Below the pieces are notes generated by a model, which was given only the letters and a program-made list of their open reading frames with translations, had not been told where the DNA came from and searched no databases. Position numbers and translations under genes: made by a program. From Ktedonobacteraceae bacterium (GTDB taxonomy: Bacteria; Chloroflexota; Ktedonobacteria; Ktedonobacterales; Ktedonobacteraceae): a DNA stretch of 64,000 bases. Where the stretch lies: assembly GCA_035653615.1 (NCBI GenBank), contig DASRBN010000030.1, forward strand, positions 248,001 through 312,000, read 5' to 3'. This document shows positions 52,055-62,446 of the stretch, piece by piece (position 1 is the stretch's first letter; each line of letters opens with the position of its first letter).

Positions 52055-52561
52055 ATGGGAAATGAACAGATTCTGCGCAGGGTGAGAGTAGAGGGTGGAA
52101 ACCTGAAATTTAGTGCCGCCCACTTCATCACCTATGGTGGCAAATGTGAACGGTTGCATGGCCATAATTATGGCGTGCTGGTTGAGATCGAGGGATCATT
52201 GAACGAAGATAAACTGGTCTTCGATTTCACCATACTCAAGCGACTTGTGCGTGAAGTGTGCCAAGAACTCAATCAACGCTTTTTGCTGCCAGTGCGTAAT
52301 CCGCATCTTGAGATAAACGAGCTTGCCGATGCCTGGGAAGTACGTTTTGAGGAGAGACGCTATCAGCTCCCGCGCGCCGATGTTGTCGCGCTGCCCATCG
52401 ATAACTCCACCGCCGAACGGCTGGCGGAATATATCTGCGGCGAATTACGACGCAAACTCGCCGCGTATGATATCTCCAATTTGCACACTATCATGGTCGG
52501 CGTGGCGGAGGCGCCCACCCAGATGGCCTATTATCGCGAATCGCTGCATGAGGCAGAGTAG
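52055..52561 (+). CDS. 6-pyruvoyltetrahydropterin synthase / QueD family enzyme
   Basis: A 168-residue T-fold enzyme. Zinc ligands and catalytic Cys are in FSAAHFITYGGKCERLHGHN followed by YGVLVEIEG; EVRFEERRYQLPRADVVALP and NSTAERLAEYICGEL follow, and a Glu near the end (MVGVAEAPTQMAYYRE) binds the pterin. Either 6-carboxytetrahydropterin synthase for queuosine or a pterin synthase is possible; no queC or queE lies nearby. The C-x3-HGH spacing fits QueD-type activity. Start ATG has GAGG upstream. Confidence 0.88.
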   Translation: MGNEQILRRVRVEGGNLKFSAAHFITYGGKCERLHGHNYGVLVEIEGSLNEDKLVFDFTILKRLVREVCQELNQRFLLPVRNPHLEINELADAWEVRFEERRYQLPRADVVALPIDNSTAERLAEYICGELRRKLAAYDISNLHTIMVGVAEAPTQMAYYRESLHEAE

Positions 52562-52569
52562 GCCTGTTC

Positions 52570-53652
52570 CTAACTTGCCTGAGCCAGTGGCTTCGTCATA
52601 CGTTTGATCTGCCGCATTTGTTCATGCAGGCGCTCACGCCGGCCTTTTTCCGGTAAGCCGCTGCGATAAGCACTTTTATATGCCTCGAAGTCCCAGGTCG
52701 AGAAGAATTGCTCGGCAGCGGTTCTACCGTTCTGATACAACAGATCGGTCTGCTCTTTGCTCAAATTGAAGCTGGTGCCGCTGATGCCGTTTACCGGTAT
52801 CACAATTGTGCGCACAAAGGTATGGTCGTCCATGTAGAGCCTGTCGTGAGCGGTGAGCATGGTATTCAAGAGCGCCTGCCCGACCTGTAAGACATTCCCG
52901 GTCGGGTTAACAGGCCATGCATTGGTGCTGGTAGGCAGTGAATCCACCAGGTGGAAGCCAAACGTCGGATGACGCGGCTCGCCCGGCACGTCGAAGAGCG
53001 ATACCGGAAAGTTGCTGAGCAATCCGCCATCAACGATGCGAGAGTTTGTCCCATCCTGATTCTGCTGGTTCACGGGTATAAAGAAAAAAGGAATGCTCGC
53101 GCTCATACGTACTGCCAGCGCAATATTGAGATCGTCGGGATCGATGCCATATTGAAGCGCATCTTGTGGCAAGCGCAGCATGCTGCCAGATGTAATATCA
53201 GAGGCAATCACTGTGAGACGATAGCGAAAGCGGGAATCCTTTGGCTCATTCTCTCGGCCTGGAATGACCAGGTCTCCGAACTTGCTTTTTTTCTTTGCTT
53301 GCAAATGCTCACTCATGAACTCCTCGATGTAACTTCCGCTGTGGATGCCACAGCGCGTGAGCAGATTGAAAGCTTCTCTCAGAAAGAACCAGTTGAAACC
53401 GCGATCTTTAGCGAAGCGCCGAAAATCCAGGCTGCTCATGATCGTATATAGTTCACCGGCTGAATAATCAGCGGCCATCAGCGCTGCCACAAATGCGCCT
53501 GCTGATGTACCGGCAATATTGCGCCAGCGGTAGCCTTTTTCCTCGGCTACCGAGAGAGCTCCTACGTGGGCGATCCCACGTACGCCTCCGCCTTCGAGGA
53601 CGGCATCGGCAAATTGTGATTGGTTATTGCCTGGTTGTACTGGATGTAACAT
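52570..53652 (-). CDS. Patatin-like phospholipase
   Basis: A 360-residue acyl hydrolase. The oxyanion hole is VLEGGGVRGIAHVGAL, the nucleophile elbow IAGTSAGAFVAAL (G-x-S-x-G) and the catalytic Asp lies in RIVDGGLLSNFPVSLFD (D-G-G). No signal peptide, so it acts inside on membrane lipids or acyl esters. The ATG at 53652 has AGGAG 8 bases upstream. It converges with the QueD-like gene, 8 bases apart. Confidence 0.9.
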   Translation of the reverse strand: MLHPVQPGNNQSQFADAVLEGGGVRGIAHVGALSVAEEKGYRWRNIAGTSAGAFVAALMAADYSAGELYTIMSSLDFRRFAKDRGFNWFFLREAFNLLTRCGIHSGSYIEEFMSEHLQAKKKSKFGDLVIPGRENEPKDSRFRYRLTVIASDITSGSMLRLPQDALQYGIDPDDLNIALAVRMSASIPFFFIPVNQQNQDGTNSRIVDGGLLSNFPVSLFDVPGEPRHPTFGFHLVDSLPTSTNAWPVNPTGNVLQVGQALLNTMLTAHDRLYMDDHTFVRTIVIPVNGISGTSFNLSKEQTDLLYQNGRTAAEQFFSTWDFEAYKSAYRSGLPEKGRRERLHEQMRQIKRMTKPLAQAS

Positions 53653-53774
53653 AGAAATGTCTCCTGTATGCCTGGGGAGTTCTGCCAAAACTCTCCCAAT
53701 TCATTTCAACGGTTGTACGAGTTAAACAAGAGATTTTTGTCGATAAAATCTCTTATCTGGAAGCTTTCTTTAAA

Positions 53775-54755
53775 TCAGTATGAGGACGTGCAGGCTTTCA
53801 ATTTAGCCTCAAGCGCGGCTATTTCTGCCTGAAGTGCAGTGTTATCGCTGCGAATCTTCAGGAATTCCTGGCCAATCCAGGCGATAAAGACGCCTCGTGA
53901 TGGTGTCCATTCGAGCATTGTCCAGCGAAAGACCTGCTGCGTTCCTGCTCCCAGGGATGGGTTAGATTCTTCGAGAGGATTGCGACCGATCTCTTCCTGA
54001 AGTGGCATGTTCGCGGGAGGCCAGTTGTTTTTCAGGACATATTCGCGAAAACCATGCACCACTTTATGACCGTTGGGAGCGGTCAACGTATTGCCGTCAT
54101 CGTGCCAGCCGGCAGGAATAATGGGCACAAATTGCTCCTTTGTTGGGTCGAAACCGGCCGGTGGTACCGGCAACCATGGCGGGACTACGGCTGTCGCACT
54201 GACCAGGCGCATCCTGGCAGTATCATATTTGCGCGGCCCTGGGCGCAGCGTGGTTGGATTGTAGAGATTGGTCACGTTGGCCGAATCGCGCACCAGGAAA
54301 TTACCATCGGCTGCAACGCCTGTCAGCACAATGATGTGGTTGCCGGAGGGTTGCCAGGGATACGGCACGACATCTCCAAGTCCCATATCATAAAAGCTGG
54401 TTTCAAGCCCTGCTACAAGAATAGGATAACCAAGGCGCAGCCATGCTCGTAGTGCAGCGACATCGAGACTTGCGGGTACGAAGTGCAGTCCAATTTGCGC
54501 GAGCAGCTCATACAACTGCTCTAGGGTCATACCATTAGTATTGGAGATTGAGTTATTGCCGTCGTATTGAGCATACCACTGCTCGGCCTCGGCAATCATC
54601 TGTGCGGGTGTTTGGGTGGGAGCATGACCGACCGGAGCCATTGATTTCACAACCGCGCAGGCAAAGAATCCGCAGGCGAATTGTGTTTTTGCTGGCTGGA
54701 ACTGGTCTACATCCTGGAAACTGGCAATTTCGCCGGTTGAGGATAAAGGAATCAC
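53775..54755 (-). CDS. C39-like (papain-fold) cysteine peptidase domain protein
   Basis: A 326-residue protein. The catalytic Cys is in TQFACGFFACAVV preceded by the oxyanion Gln (DQFQPAKTQ), and the His in SGNHIIVLTGVAADGNFLVR with Asp/Asn close behind (DSANVTN), the C39_2 arrangement. The middle helices lie in QLYELLAQIGLHFVP. Residues 235-300 are a separate Trp-rich part and the end is a short coiled coil (LQAEIAALEAKLKA). Start is GTG at 54755, with AAGGAGG 7 bases upstream. No signal peptide is seen, so an extracellular role is uncertain. Confidence 0.75.
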   Translation of the reverse strand: MIPLSSTGEIASFQDVDQFQPAKTQFACGFFACAVVKSMAPVGHAPTQTPAQMIAEAEQWYAQYDGNNSISNTNGMTLEQLYELLAQIGLHFVPASLDVAALRAWLRLGYPILVAGLETSFYDMGLGDVVPYPWQPSGNHIIVLTGVAADGNFLVRDSANVTNLYNPTTLRPGPRKYDTARMRLVSATAVVPPWLPVPPAGFDPTKEQFVPIIPAGWHDDGNTLTAPNGHKVVHGFREYVLKNNWPPANMPLQEEIGRNPLEESNPSLGAGTQQVFRWTMLEWTPSRGVFIAWIGQEFLKIRSDNTALQAEIAALEAKLKACTSSY

Positions 54756-54952
54756 GGGGAAACCTCCTTGGGGTATTCTCATTCGAGAGGATGAATGAGT
54801 TCGAAGAAACATCGAGGGTGAATAAGGGGACGACAAAACGCTAAGAGGAGCAAACGCCGCACGCTTGCTTAGTGACAAGTATAACTGAGAAATGGAGATT
54901 TGTCTAGAGGTATGGCGCTCGTCTTAAAAGACTGGCAACCTGTTTCTCGCCT

Positions 54953-55819
54953 TCATTCGCCAGTGTTCCTCAGTAGATTCTCAATATAGCACTTCACGGC
55001 CTGAACTTGCTCGCTTTCATCGTGCTGATCGATGATCTTCACAAGGGCGCTGCCCACAACGGCGCCATCAGCAAAGCGAAACACCTCTGCGATATGTTCA
55101 GGTGTAGAAAGTCCGAAACCCACCGCGACAGGCAACGGTTTGCCTTTCATATAGCCATAGACTCTAGCCACGAAGCTACGTAAGTGGGGTGGTAAAGTTG
55201 TGCGAGCGCCGGTGACGCCACTCAGGGAAACGCAGTAGATGAAACTACTCGTATCACTGGCTGCCTGAAGAATCTGAAAAATGCGCTCGCCAGAAGCGGT
55301 GGGTGGGATCAAGAAATTGAGAGAAATTCCATATTTTTGGGCCGAATCTTGCAATGGAGCGGCTTCTTCGGGAGGCAGGTCGGGAATGATCAGGCCGCAG
55401 ATACCGCTAGCTGTGGCATGTTGGCAGAAACGTTCGATGCCATATGCCAGGATAGGATTGTAATAGCCCATGAAGATCAGGGACGTATCGCATTGAGCGG
55501 AAATCTGGCGCGCAATTTCCATACAGCCCTGGATGGTCATGCCACCTTCGAGAGCTACGTGACCTGCATGCTGGATGGTCGCTCCATCGGCGAGCGGATC
55601 GCTGAATGGTATGCCCAGCTCGATGATATCCGCGCCTCCCCGAACTGCTGCTAGCACCAGTTCGATGCTCTGTGCTGCCGATGGATAGCCGCACATGAAA
55701 TATGGTATGAGGACTCCTCGTCCTTCATGCCTGGCTTTTTGAAAAGCCTTGCTGATACGGGAAGCGGGCATTGTTGTATCGAAGCCGGTGTTTTGCGGAT
55801 TCTGATTTGCGGTTTGCAT
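54953..55819 (-). CDS. trpA: Tryptophan synthase alpha subunit
   Basis: A 288-residue TIM barrel that cleaves indole-3-glycerol phosphate to indole. The catalytic Glu and Asp are in IIELGIPFSDPLADG; IQHAGHVALEGGM, FMGYYNPILAYG, LIIPDLPPEE and YCVSLSGVTGART follow, and the phosphate loop is AVGFGLSTPEH. The ATG at 55819 has AGGAG 6 bases upstream. It is the last gene of the trp operon, 70 bases after trpB; no clear terminator is seen beyond its stop. Confidence 0.96.
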   Translation of the reverse strand: MQTANQNPQNTGFDTTMPASRISKAFQKARHEGRGVLIPYFMCGYPSAAQSIELVLAAVRGGADIIELGIPFSDPLADGATIQHAGHVALEGGMTIQGCMEIARQISAQCDTSLIFMGYYNPILAYGIERFCQHATASGICGLIIPDLPPEEAAPLQDSAQKYGISLNFLIPPTASGERIFQILQAASDTSSFIYCVSLSGVTGARTTLPPHLRSFVARVYGYMKGKPLPVAVGFGLSTPEHIAEVFRFADGAVVGSALVKIIDQHDESEQVQAVKCYIENLLRNTGE

Positions 55820-55889
55820 GTTTATCTCCTGAGTAAGTTGGGTTTGTAGCACTGGGCACGGTGTTGAAATTGTTGCGACGGCTCCCAGA

Positions 55890-57125
55890 TCACAACGTCA
55901 CATCCAAAGCGTTGGCAACGGTGAGCATGTCCTTGTCGCCGCGCCCGGACAGGTTCACTATAAGGAGTGATCCTGGTGGAATATTGCCCTGCTCGCCCAG
56001 CTCCAGCAAGTATCCAAGCGCGTGAGCCGGCTCTAAAGCGGGAATAATGCCTTCGCTCCTGCTCAGCGCTTGCAAACCTCGCAACGCGGCTGCATCACCA
56101 GCAGAAACATAGGTTGCTCGGTGTGTTTCTTTCAGATAGCTATGTTCGGGTCCAACGCCAGGATAATCGAGTCCCGCCGAGATGCTATGCGTATCGAGTA
56201 CCTGCCCATCCTCATTTTGCAGGAGGTAGCTGTATGCGCCGTGCAATACGCCGGGCCTGCCTGCTACCAGGGTTGCCGCATGCTGGCCCGGTTGCAGTTC
56301 CTTGCCTCCAGCCTCGACGCCGATCAAATGTACTTCAGGATCACCGGCAAAAGGGTAGAAAATGCCGATGGCGTTGCTGCCACCGCCGACGCAGGCAACC
56401 ACCATATCAGGCAGGTGCCCCTCCTGAACGAGAATTTGTTCGCGGGCCTCAGTGCCGATCACGGATTGGAAATCGCGCACGATGCGCGGATAGGGATGCG
56501 GGCCGACCGCCGAGCCAATCAGGTAAAAGGTTGTCTCTACGTTTGTTACCCAGTCGCGGATGGCTTCATTGATGGCATCTTTTAATGTGCGGCTACCGCT
56601 GTTGACCGGGCGCACCTCGGCGCCCAACAATTTCATGCGAAAGACGTTGAGCGACTGGCGTTGAATATCCTCTTCTCCCATGTAGACGATGCATTCCAGT
56701 CCGAGCATGGCACAGACGGTAGCGGTGGCAACGCCATGCTGTCCCGCGCCTGTTTCCGCGATGATGCGCTGTTTGCCCATGCGTTTTGCCAGTAGTCCCT
56801 GGCCAAGCGCGTTATTGATCTTGTGCGCGCCGGTATGCGCCAGGTCTTCGCGTTTGAGGTAGATTTTTACTCCTGGCGCTACCAATTGGGAGAAACGCGG
56901 CACATAATGCAGCGTTGTTGGGCGACCGACGAAGCTGGCAAGCAGTGCTTGTAATTCTTTCGTGAAACCGGCATCGTTTTGGGCCTCTTCATAGGCCTGC
57001 TCTAATTCTGAAAGAGGGGCCAGCAGGCTTTCGGGAACGAATTTGCCGCCGAAAGCGCCGAAGCGTCCATGCTCATCGGGATAGCGATGATACTGATATG
57101 TTTGAGTCGAAATGGGTATTTGCAT
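55890..57125 (-). CDS. trpB: Tryptophan synthase beta subunit
   Basis: A 411-residue PLP enzyme joining indole and serine. The PLP Lys is in [20 protein letters not shown], the catalytic Glu in [20 protein letters not shown], the phosphate loop in [17 protein letters not shown]. It is of the TrpB1 type that works with TrpA. It begins 3 bases after the trpCF stop and is translationally close-coupled. Confidence 0.97.
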   Translation of the reverse strand: MQIPISTQTYQYHRYPDEHGRFGAFGGKFVPESLLAPLSELEQAYEEAQNDAGFTKELQALLASFVGRPTTLHYVPRFSQLVAPGVKIYLKREDLAHTGAHKINNALGQGLLAKRMGKQRIIAETGAGQHGVATATVCAMLGLECIVYMGEEDIQRQSLNVFRMKLLGAEVRPVNSGSRTLKDAINEAIRDWVTNVETTFYLIGSAVGPHPYPRIVRDFQSVIGTEAREQILVQEGHLPDMVVACVGGGSNAIGIFYPFAGDPEVHLIGVEAGGKELQPGQHAATLVAGRPGVLHGAYSYLLQNEDGQVLDTHSISAGLDYPGVGPEHSYLKETHRATYVSAGDAAALRGLQALSRSEGIIPALEPAHALGYLLELGEQGNIPPGSLLIVNLSGRGDKDMLTVANALDVTL

Positions 57126-57128
57126 GGG

Positions 57129-58574
57129 TTATTTCTCTTCTCTCTTGGTCTTCTCTGAAGAATATCTGGCGGCAACATTACGCGCTTGCTGGATAAAGGC
57201 ACGTATCTTCGAGTCATCTTTCTCTCCAGCAGTCTCAACACCGCTGCTGACATCGATACCCCAGGGCCTTACCTGAGAAATTGCCTCGCCAACGTTCTCC
57301 GGGGTCAATCCACCGGCAAGCAATACGGGTATTTCTTGCGCTACCTGGCGAGCGAGGCTCCAGTTATGGGTCAGACCTGAGCCGCCCCATTGAGATGAAG
57401 GCGTGTCGAGCAGAATGCGCCACATTGCCCCGCGATACGTGGATATCAGTCCGAGGTCATCTCGACTATGCAGGCGTAATCCCTTGATAACGGGGCACTT
57501 TATCTGCTGGCAGAACTCTGGAAGTTCGCTGCCATGCAATTGAACAAAATCCAGGCCAAGCTGTTCAACGATATCGTTAATGAAGTTTGCCTCCCTGTTA
57601 ACGAAGACACCTACGATATCAGGCGCTACTGGCCGATTTTCCATTGTGTTAAGCAGTTCCCTGGCCTGGCAAGGGTCGATATAACGCGGGCTTGGCTCAT
57701 AGAACATCAGGCCAATCATATCCGCGCCTGCTTCGATGGCGGTTTGCAGGTGATGAGGAGCGCGCAGACCGCATATTTTGACCTGTACATCCCTGTTTGC
57801 CCCTTGTAATAACGCGCGCATCTGAGCAGGTATGTCGCTTGATGTGACAAGCGATTCGCCAACCAGCATGGCCTGTACATTATAGCGCGCGAGCCTGCGG
57901 GTATCGGCCGCCGTATGAATACCACTTTCGGCCACGATGACGCGATCTTTAGGGATAAGCCTGCTCAATTCGCGAATGAGGTTGGGATGCAACTCGAATG
58001 TTGCGAGGTCGCGGCTGTTGACGCCGACAATGGCTGCTCCTGCGCTGACTGCTCGCAGTGTTTCCTCCATACTATGAACTTCGACCAGGCATTGCATATG
58101 TAGCTCCTGCGCAATTCTGAGCAGATGCTTGAGCTGGGTATCATCTAAAATGGCGCAGATGAGCAGGATGGCATCTGCACCCCATGAGCGTGCTTCATAT
58201 ACCTGGTACTCATCGAAGATGAAATCTTTACGCAGAACGGGGATATTTACAGCCCGCTTGATTGCTGTGAGATAAGCTGGCGAGCCAAGAAAAAAGTGCG
58301 GCTCGGTCAATACTGAAATTGCAGCCGCGCCGTTGGCTTCGTAAGTTCGTGCCAGTGCGACAGGATCGAGATCAGGTGCGAGTAGCCCTTTTGATGGCGA
58401 AGCCTGTTTCACCTCCGCAATCAAACGTATGTTTGAGCCAACCCTGAGAGCCTGCCACAAATCTCGCGGTGCGGGCTGGGCAGCAGCAAGGCGTTTTACG
58501 TCCTCCAGCGGGATTTCTCGCTTGCGCTGTTCAAGATCGACGCGTGTTTGAGTGATGATGCGGTCGAGAAACAT
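57129..58574 (-). CDS. trpCF: Fused indole-3-glycerol-phosphate synthase / PRA isomerase
   Basis: A 481-residue fusion. Residues 1-258 are TrpC (LIAEVKQASPSKGLLAPDLD, VLRKDFIFDEYQVYEARSWG, CLVEVHSMEE, GVNSRDLATFELH). Residues 265-475 are TrpF (VQVKICGLRAPHHLQTAIEA with catalytic Cys, FVQLHGSE, LLDTPSSQWGGSG with catalytic Asp, LLAGGLTPENV, GIDVSSGVE). The two catalyse consecutive but reversed-order steps of the pathway. This C-F fusion also occurs in enterobacteria. Starts 3 bases after trpD. Confidence 0.96.
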   Translation of the reverse strand: MFLDRIITQTRVDLEQRKREIPLEDVKRLAAAQPAPRDLWQALRVGSNIRLIAEVKQASPSKGLLAPDLDPVALARTYEANGAAAISVLTEPHFFLGSPAYLTAIKRAVNIPVLRKDFIFDEYQVYEARSWGADAILLICAILDDTQLKHLLRIAQELHMQCLVEVHSMEETLRAVSAGAAIVGVNSRDLATFELHPNLIRELSRLIPKDRVIVAESGIHTAADTRRLARYNVQAMLVGESLVTSSDIPAQMRALLQGANRDVQVKICGLRAPHHLQTAIEAGADMIGLMFYEPSPRYIDPCQARELLNTMENRPVAPDIVGVFVNREANFINDIVEQLGLDFVQLHGSELPEFCQQIKCPVIKGLRLHSRDDLGLISTYRGAMWRILLDTPSSQWGGSGLTHNWSLARQVAQEIPVLLAGGLTPENVGEAISQVRPWGIDVSSGVETAGEKDDSKIRAFIQQARNVAARYSSEKTKREEK

Positions 58575-58577
58575 AGT

Positions 58578-59617
58578 TCACCTTGCCAGAGAACGGGAAG
58601 AGTCGATAACATCGACCAGTTTGTGTTTCGCTTTACCTGTGCGCAACGTTTCACGGGCGAGTTTGACTCCATCGGGTAAAGATGCTACCTTTTCGTTTGC
58701 CAGCAGCGCGGCCCCCGCGTTCAGGCAGAGCATATCAGCTGCCGGTCCGTTGGACTCTCCGCTCAGGAGATTACGCAGCATTTCGGCGTTGTAGGCCGGG
58801 TCACCGCCCTGAAACGGCTGGCGATCTGTGACGCGGGTGAGTCCAACATCTTCCGGTGTGAGGGTGTACTCGCGTAATTCCTGCCCCTTGCGTACCTCGC
58901 AGATGCGTGTGGGAGCGCTCATCGAGCATTCATCAATACCATCTTCGCCGTGAATGATGAGCGCGTGTTCGCTGCCCATGCGCAGCAATACCTCGCCCAT
59001 CTTTCGCAAAAGCGAGCCGTCGGCCACGCCCAGCACCTGGTAACGGGTATGGGCGGGATTGGTCAGCGGGCCAAGAATGTTGAATACGGTGCGGATGCCG
59101 ATTTCACGGCGTGTCGGGCCAACATGCTTCATGGCGGGGTGGTAGGCGGGAGCAAACATGAAGCCGAATCCGACCTCCTTTACGCAGCGAGCGACCTCTT
59201 CAGGACCCAGGTCGATGCGCACGTTCAGAGCTTCCAGCACATCCGCGCTGCCACAGCGGCTGGTGGCGGAACGGTTGCCATGTTTTGCCACACACGCGCC
59301 TGCAGCGGCGGCGAGAATTCCTGCCGCTGTGGAAACATTGAATGTTCCTGCTCCATCGCCTCCTGTCCCGCATGTATCTATAGCGCGAGAGGCGATATTT
59401 TCATCCAGGAACACCTGCACGGCCTTAGCGCGCATGACAGAGGCCATGCCTGCGATTTCTTCGACCGTTTCACCCCCTGGACGTAAGCGCAGTGCTGTCA
59501 GGAACGCACCCATTTGCGCCGGAGTTGCTACTCCGGTCATAATTTCTTCCATCGCCGCCGCGGCTTCGCTCTCGCCGAGTGTAGCTCCGGCAGTGATATG
59601 CGCAATTGCTTCACGAA

Positions 59618-59621
<4 letters not shown>
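58578..59621 (-). CDS. trpD: Anthranilate phosphoribosyltransferase
   Basis: A 347-residue enzyme transferring ribose phosphate from PRPP to anthranilate. The PRPP loop is [20 protein letters not shown], followed by [40 protein letters not shown] and GEDGIDE. Length is normal. Its ATG overlaps the trpG stop (ATGA). Confidence 0.97.
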
Positions 59622-60173
<552 letters not shown>

Positions 60174-60190
<17 letters not shown>

Positions 60191-61883
60191 GGGAGCCTCC
60201 AATCTGGGAATGGGAACGCCGGGAATTCGCAATCAGTTCTGCTTCGTCCAGGGCGCGTAAGAGGGCTTTAGCTTTGTTCATACTCTCCTGGTATTCCTGG
60301 GCGGGTACAGAGTCGGCGACGATGCCGCCACCGGCTTGAATATAGGCTTTGCCATTCTGTATTACCATGGTGCGTAGGGCGATGGCCGTATCCAGGTTAC
60401 CTGAGTAACCGAAGTAGCCTACGGCTCCCGCATAAACGCCTCGTTGCTCGCCCTCCAATTCGCAGATAATCTCCATAGCGCGAATTTTAGGCGCGCCTGA
60501 AACTGTTCCGGCTGGAAAACCGGAGCGCAAGGCGTTGTAGGGGGTAACATCCTGCCGCAGCTGGCCGGTGACGTTTGAAACCAGGTGCATTACATGCGAG
60601 TAGCGCTCGATTTCCATGAACTGGCTGACACGGACGCTGCCGGGTACACTGACCCGTCCAACATCGTTGCGGCCCAGGTCAACCAGCATGACATGCTCGG
60701 CCCGCTCCTTGGGATCATTTCTCAGCTCTTCCTCGAGCTTTTGATCGCTTTCCGGGTCGATCCCGCGTGGGCGGGTTCCGGCAATGGGATGGATGGTCAC
60801 AATACCATCCTCGACGCGCACTAATAATTCTGGCGAGGCACCGATGATTTGAAAGTCCTGCAAGTCGAGAAAGAACATATAGGGGGCGGGATTAATGGCA
60901 CGAAGCGCGCGATAGACGGTGAATGGCGCCGCATTGACGTGACGGCTGAGGCGCTGGGAGAGTACAACCTGAAAGATATCGCCCTCACGAATATACTCTT
61001 GCGCTCGCAGTACCATGGCCTCGAACTCCTCTGCTGTGCGGTTTGAGCTAATCCGCGTTGCTGCCATATCAGTGATAGGCGATGGTTCATCGGGCAAATG
61101 TGGTGATTGCTGTAATTGCTGCTCTATCCTGTCAAGTATCGCCTGAACCCTGGTATATTCGCTTTCCAGATCGAGAGTGTCCAGGTGCAGGTGTGTGACG
61201 ATTCTGACGCGATGTTTGAGGTGATCGAAGACAACTACTGTTTCGGTGAAGCAAAAGATCGCCAGTGGCAAACCGAGTTCGTCCCGCGATGGAACAGGCA
61301 AATGTTCGAAGTGCGTCACAGCCTCATAGGCCAGGTAGCCGACGGCGCCGCCATGAAAACGCGGCAGTTCATCACAGCTGCTATCAATGGGCGCAACCAA
61401 TCGATATTGACCTAGTTCGGACTCAACGAACTTCAATGGATCATGGCAGGAAATCTCTTCGATTTTTCCTGTGTCATCTTGTTTCTCGGATACGCCATAA
61501 CCCCCTGGCATCCACCGGAGCATTGCCTTATCGCCGCGCTGTGTCATAACCAGGTATGGATCGATGCCTATGAATGAGTAGCGAGCAATATGCTCTCCAC
61601 CTTCTACACTTTCAAGTAAAAAGCTGTAAGCAGGGACAGAGCCTGGAGCCTGTCCATATTTGACTTTGCAATAGGCCGAAACAGGCGTTTCCATATCGGC
61701 CAGGATATCGCGGCAAATTGGCAACAATGGGCGCCGGGTATCTTCAAGCACTGCCATTTCAGCATCACGTTTGCGGCGAATGTCTTCGACTGTTGGGCGA
61801 TTGTTCATGGTTGTACCCGGATAGGCTCCAGGCATTGTCCCTACAGAATGCGGTGGTTGTCTTACCACATTTTCGATAGGCAT
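60174..61883 (-). CDS. trpE: Anthranilate synthase component I carrying repeat-derived insertions
   Basis: A 569-residue chorismate-utilising enzyme. The tryptophan feedback motif is [20 protein letters not shown]; catalytic blocks are [48 protein letters not shown] and [16 protein letters not shown]. The ATG at 61883 is used (GAGAG upstream); an inner ATG at 61808 (MNNRPTVED) lies closer to where homology begins. Two copies of the dispersed TGTAGGGACAG repeat lie in frame: one encodes about residues 13-22, the other GQAPGSVPA (77-85), just before the feedback motif. Expressed under the T-box leader. Confidence 0.95.
61631..61655. repeat. Dispersed repeat copy inside trpE (codons 77-85)
   Basis: CAGGGACAGAGCCTGGAGCC plus TGTCC matches 21 of 25 bases of the repeat copy at 62003-62027 in the T-box leader. 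It is read in frame in trpE on the opposite strand as GQAPGSVPA, between [10 protein letters not shown] and the feedback block YSFLLES. The match is directly seen; insertion is inferred. Confidence 0.6.
61821..61846. repeat. Dispersed repeat copy at the 5' end of trpE
   Basis: On the minus strand CTGTAGGGACAATGCCTGGA continues GCCTATCC, matching the repeat form TGTAGGGACA-TGCCT----CCT-TCC with changes in the centre. It encodes residues about 13-22 of TrpE ([10 protein letters not shown]), upstream of the family-typical start of the protein. Confidence 0.55.
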
Positions 61884-61913
61884 CGTTACATCTCTCTTCC
61901 ATTGAAAATTGTC

Positions 61914-61957
61914 ATAAAAAAACGCCACTCTTCCCTTGCCAGGGACGAGAGGCGTAA
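61914..61957 (-). terminator. Terminator of the trp T-box leader
   Basis: A 15-bp stem with one mismatch (ACGCCTCTCGTCCCT / AGGGAAGAGTGGCGT) and a 4-base loop precedes a run of T. It competes with the antiterminator that contains the conserved AGGGTGGCACC. Confidence 0.88.
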
Positions 61958-62000
61958 AGCTTTCGTGGTGCCACCCTAATTCAGATCATCCATGTCAATT

Positions 62001-62030
62001 CCTGTAGGGACAGTGCCTTGTGCCTGTCCT
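62001..62030. repeat. Dispersed near-palindromic repeat inside the T-box leader
   Basis: CCTGTAGGGACAGTGCCTTG followed by TGCCTGTCCT is the clearest copy of the repeat. Its arms GGGACAG and CTGTCC can pair. Related copies lie at 5333, 27375, 61631 and 61821. It sits about 25 bases upstream of the antiterminator region. Confidence 0.7.
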
Positions 62031-62293
62031 GAGTCAGATGGATAATCCCTCTTTGCCGGATACGAGATCTTTCCATGCTACAATGGTAAGGATATATATC
62101 CTGTCCTCAGTAACGGGGGACATTCCGAAAGAGTCCTACTAATTCTTCGCGAGAAGAATGTTCGCTCTTTGCTCGCAGGCCCATTCAACGACTGCATCGG
62201 GTCGGGTTCCACCGGTGCCGACTCTCTGTGACCTTTGCGGGGTCGTTTACTTCTCCTGTTCGTCGCTTTTGGTATGCTGTTGTGTATGGTGAA

Positions 62294-62322
62294 AGTATAC
62301 TGATGGTTATATGGTTTGTCAA
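62294..62322 (-). promoter_or_regulatory. trp operon promoter
   Basis: On the minus strand TTGACA (62322-62317) and TATACT (62299-62294) are exactly 17 bases apart, a near-consensus promoter. The start of transcription near 62287 matches the beginning of the T-box leader. Confidence 0.85.
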
Positions 62323-62446
62323 GGATTTTACGACTTTCGAAAAAGCTTTATGCTTGATTAGCGATGTGTTATTATTTACCAGGCTGCTTTTATGGAATCT
62401 GTTGTTGAGAGTGTTTCTCTTGCATATGAGAAAGTAGGCTCTGGCA

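Larger units (their letters stand above)
61914..62287 (-). promoter_or_regulatory. Tryptophan T-box leader of the trp operon
   Basis: A T-box riboswitch binds uncharged tRNA and lets transcription continue. Reading the minus strand: Stem I has an AGTA/GAA specifier loop with GAATGGGCC, so the specifier TGG (62183-62181) reads Trp; the distal part shows GGTGGAACCCGAC. The T-box AGGGTGGCACC is at 61977-61967, followed by a terminator (ACGCCTCTCGTCCCT with AGGGAAGAGTGGCGT and seven T) at about 61957-61914, 30-40 bases before the trpE start. A dispersed repeat copy (62001-62030) is inserted between the Stem II/III region and the antiterminator. Confidence 0.9.
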
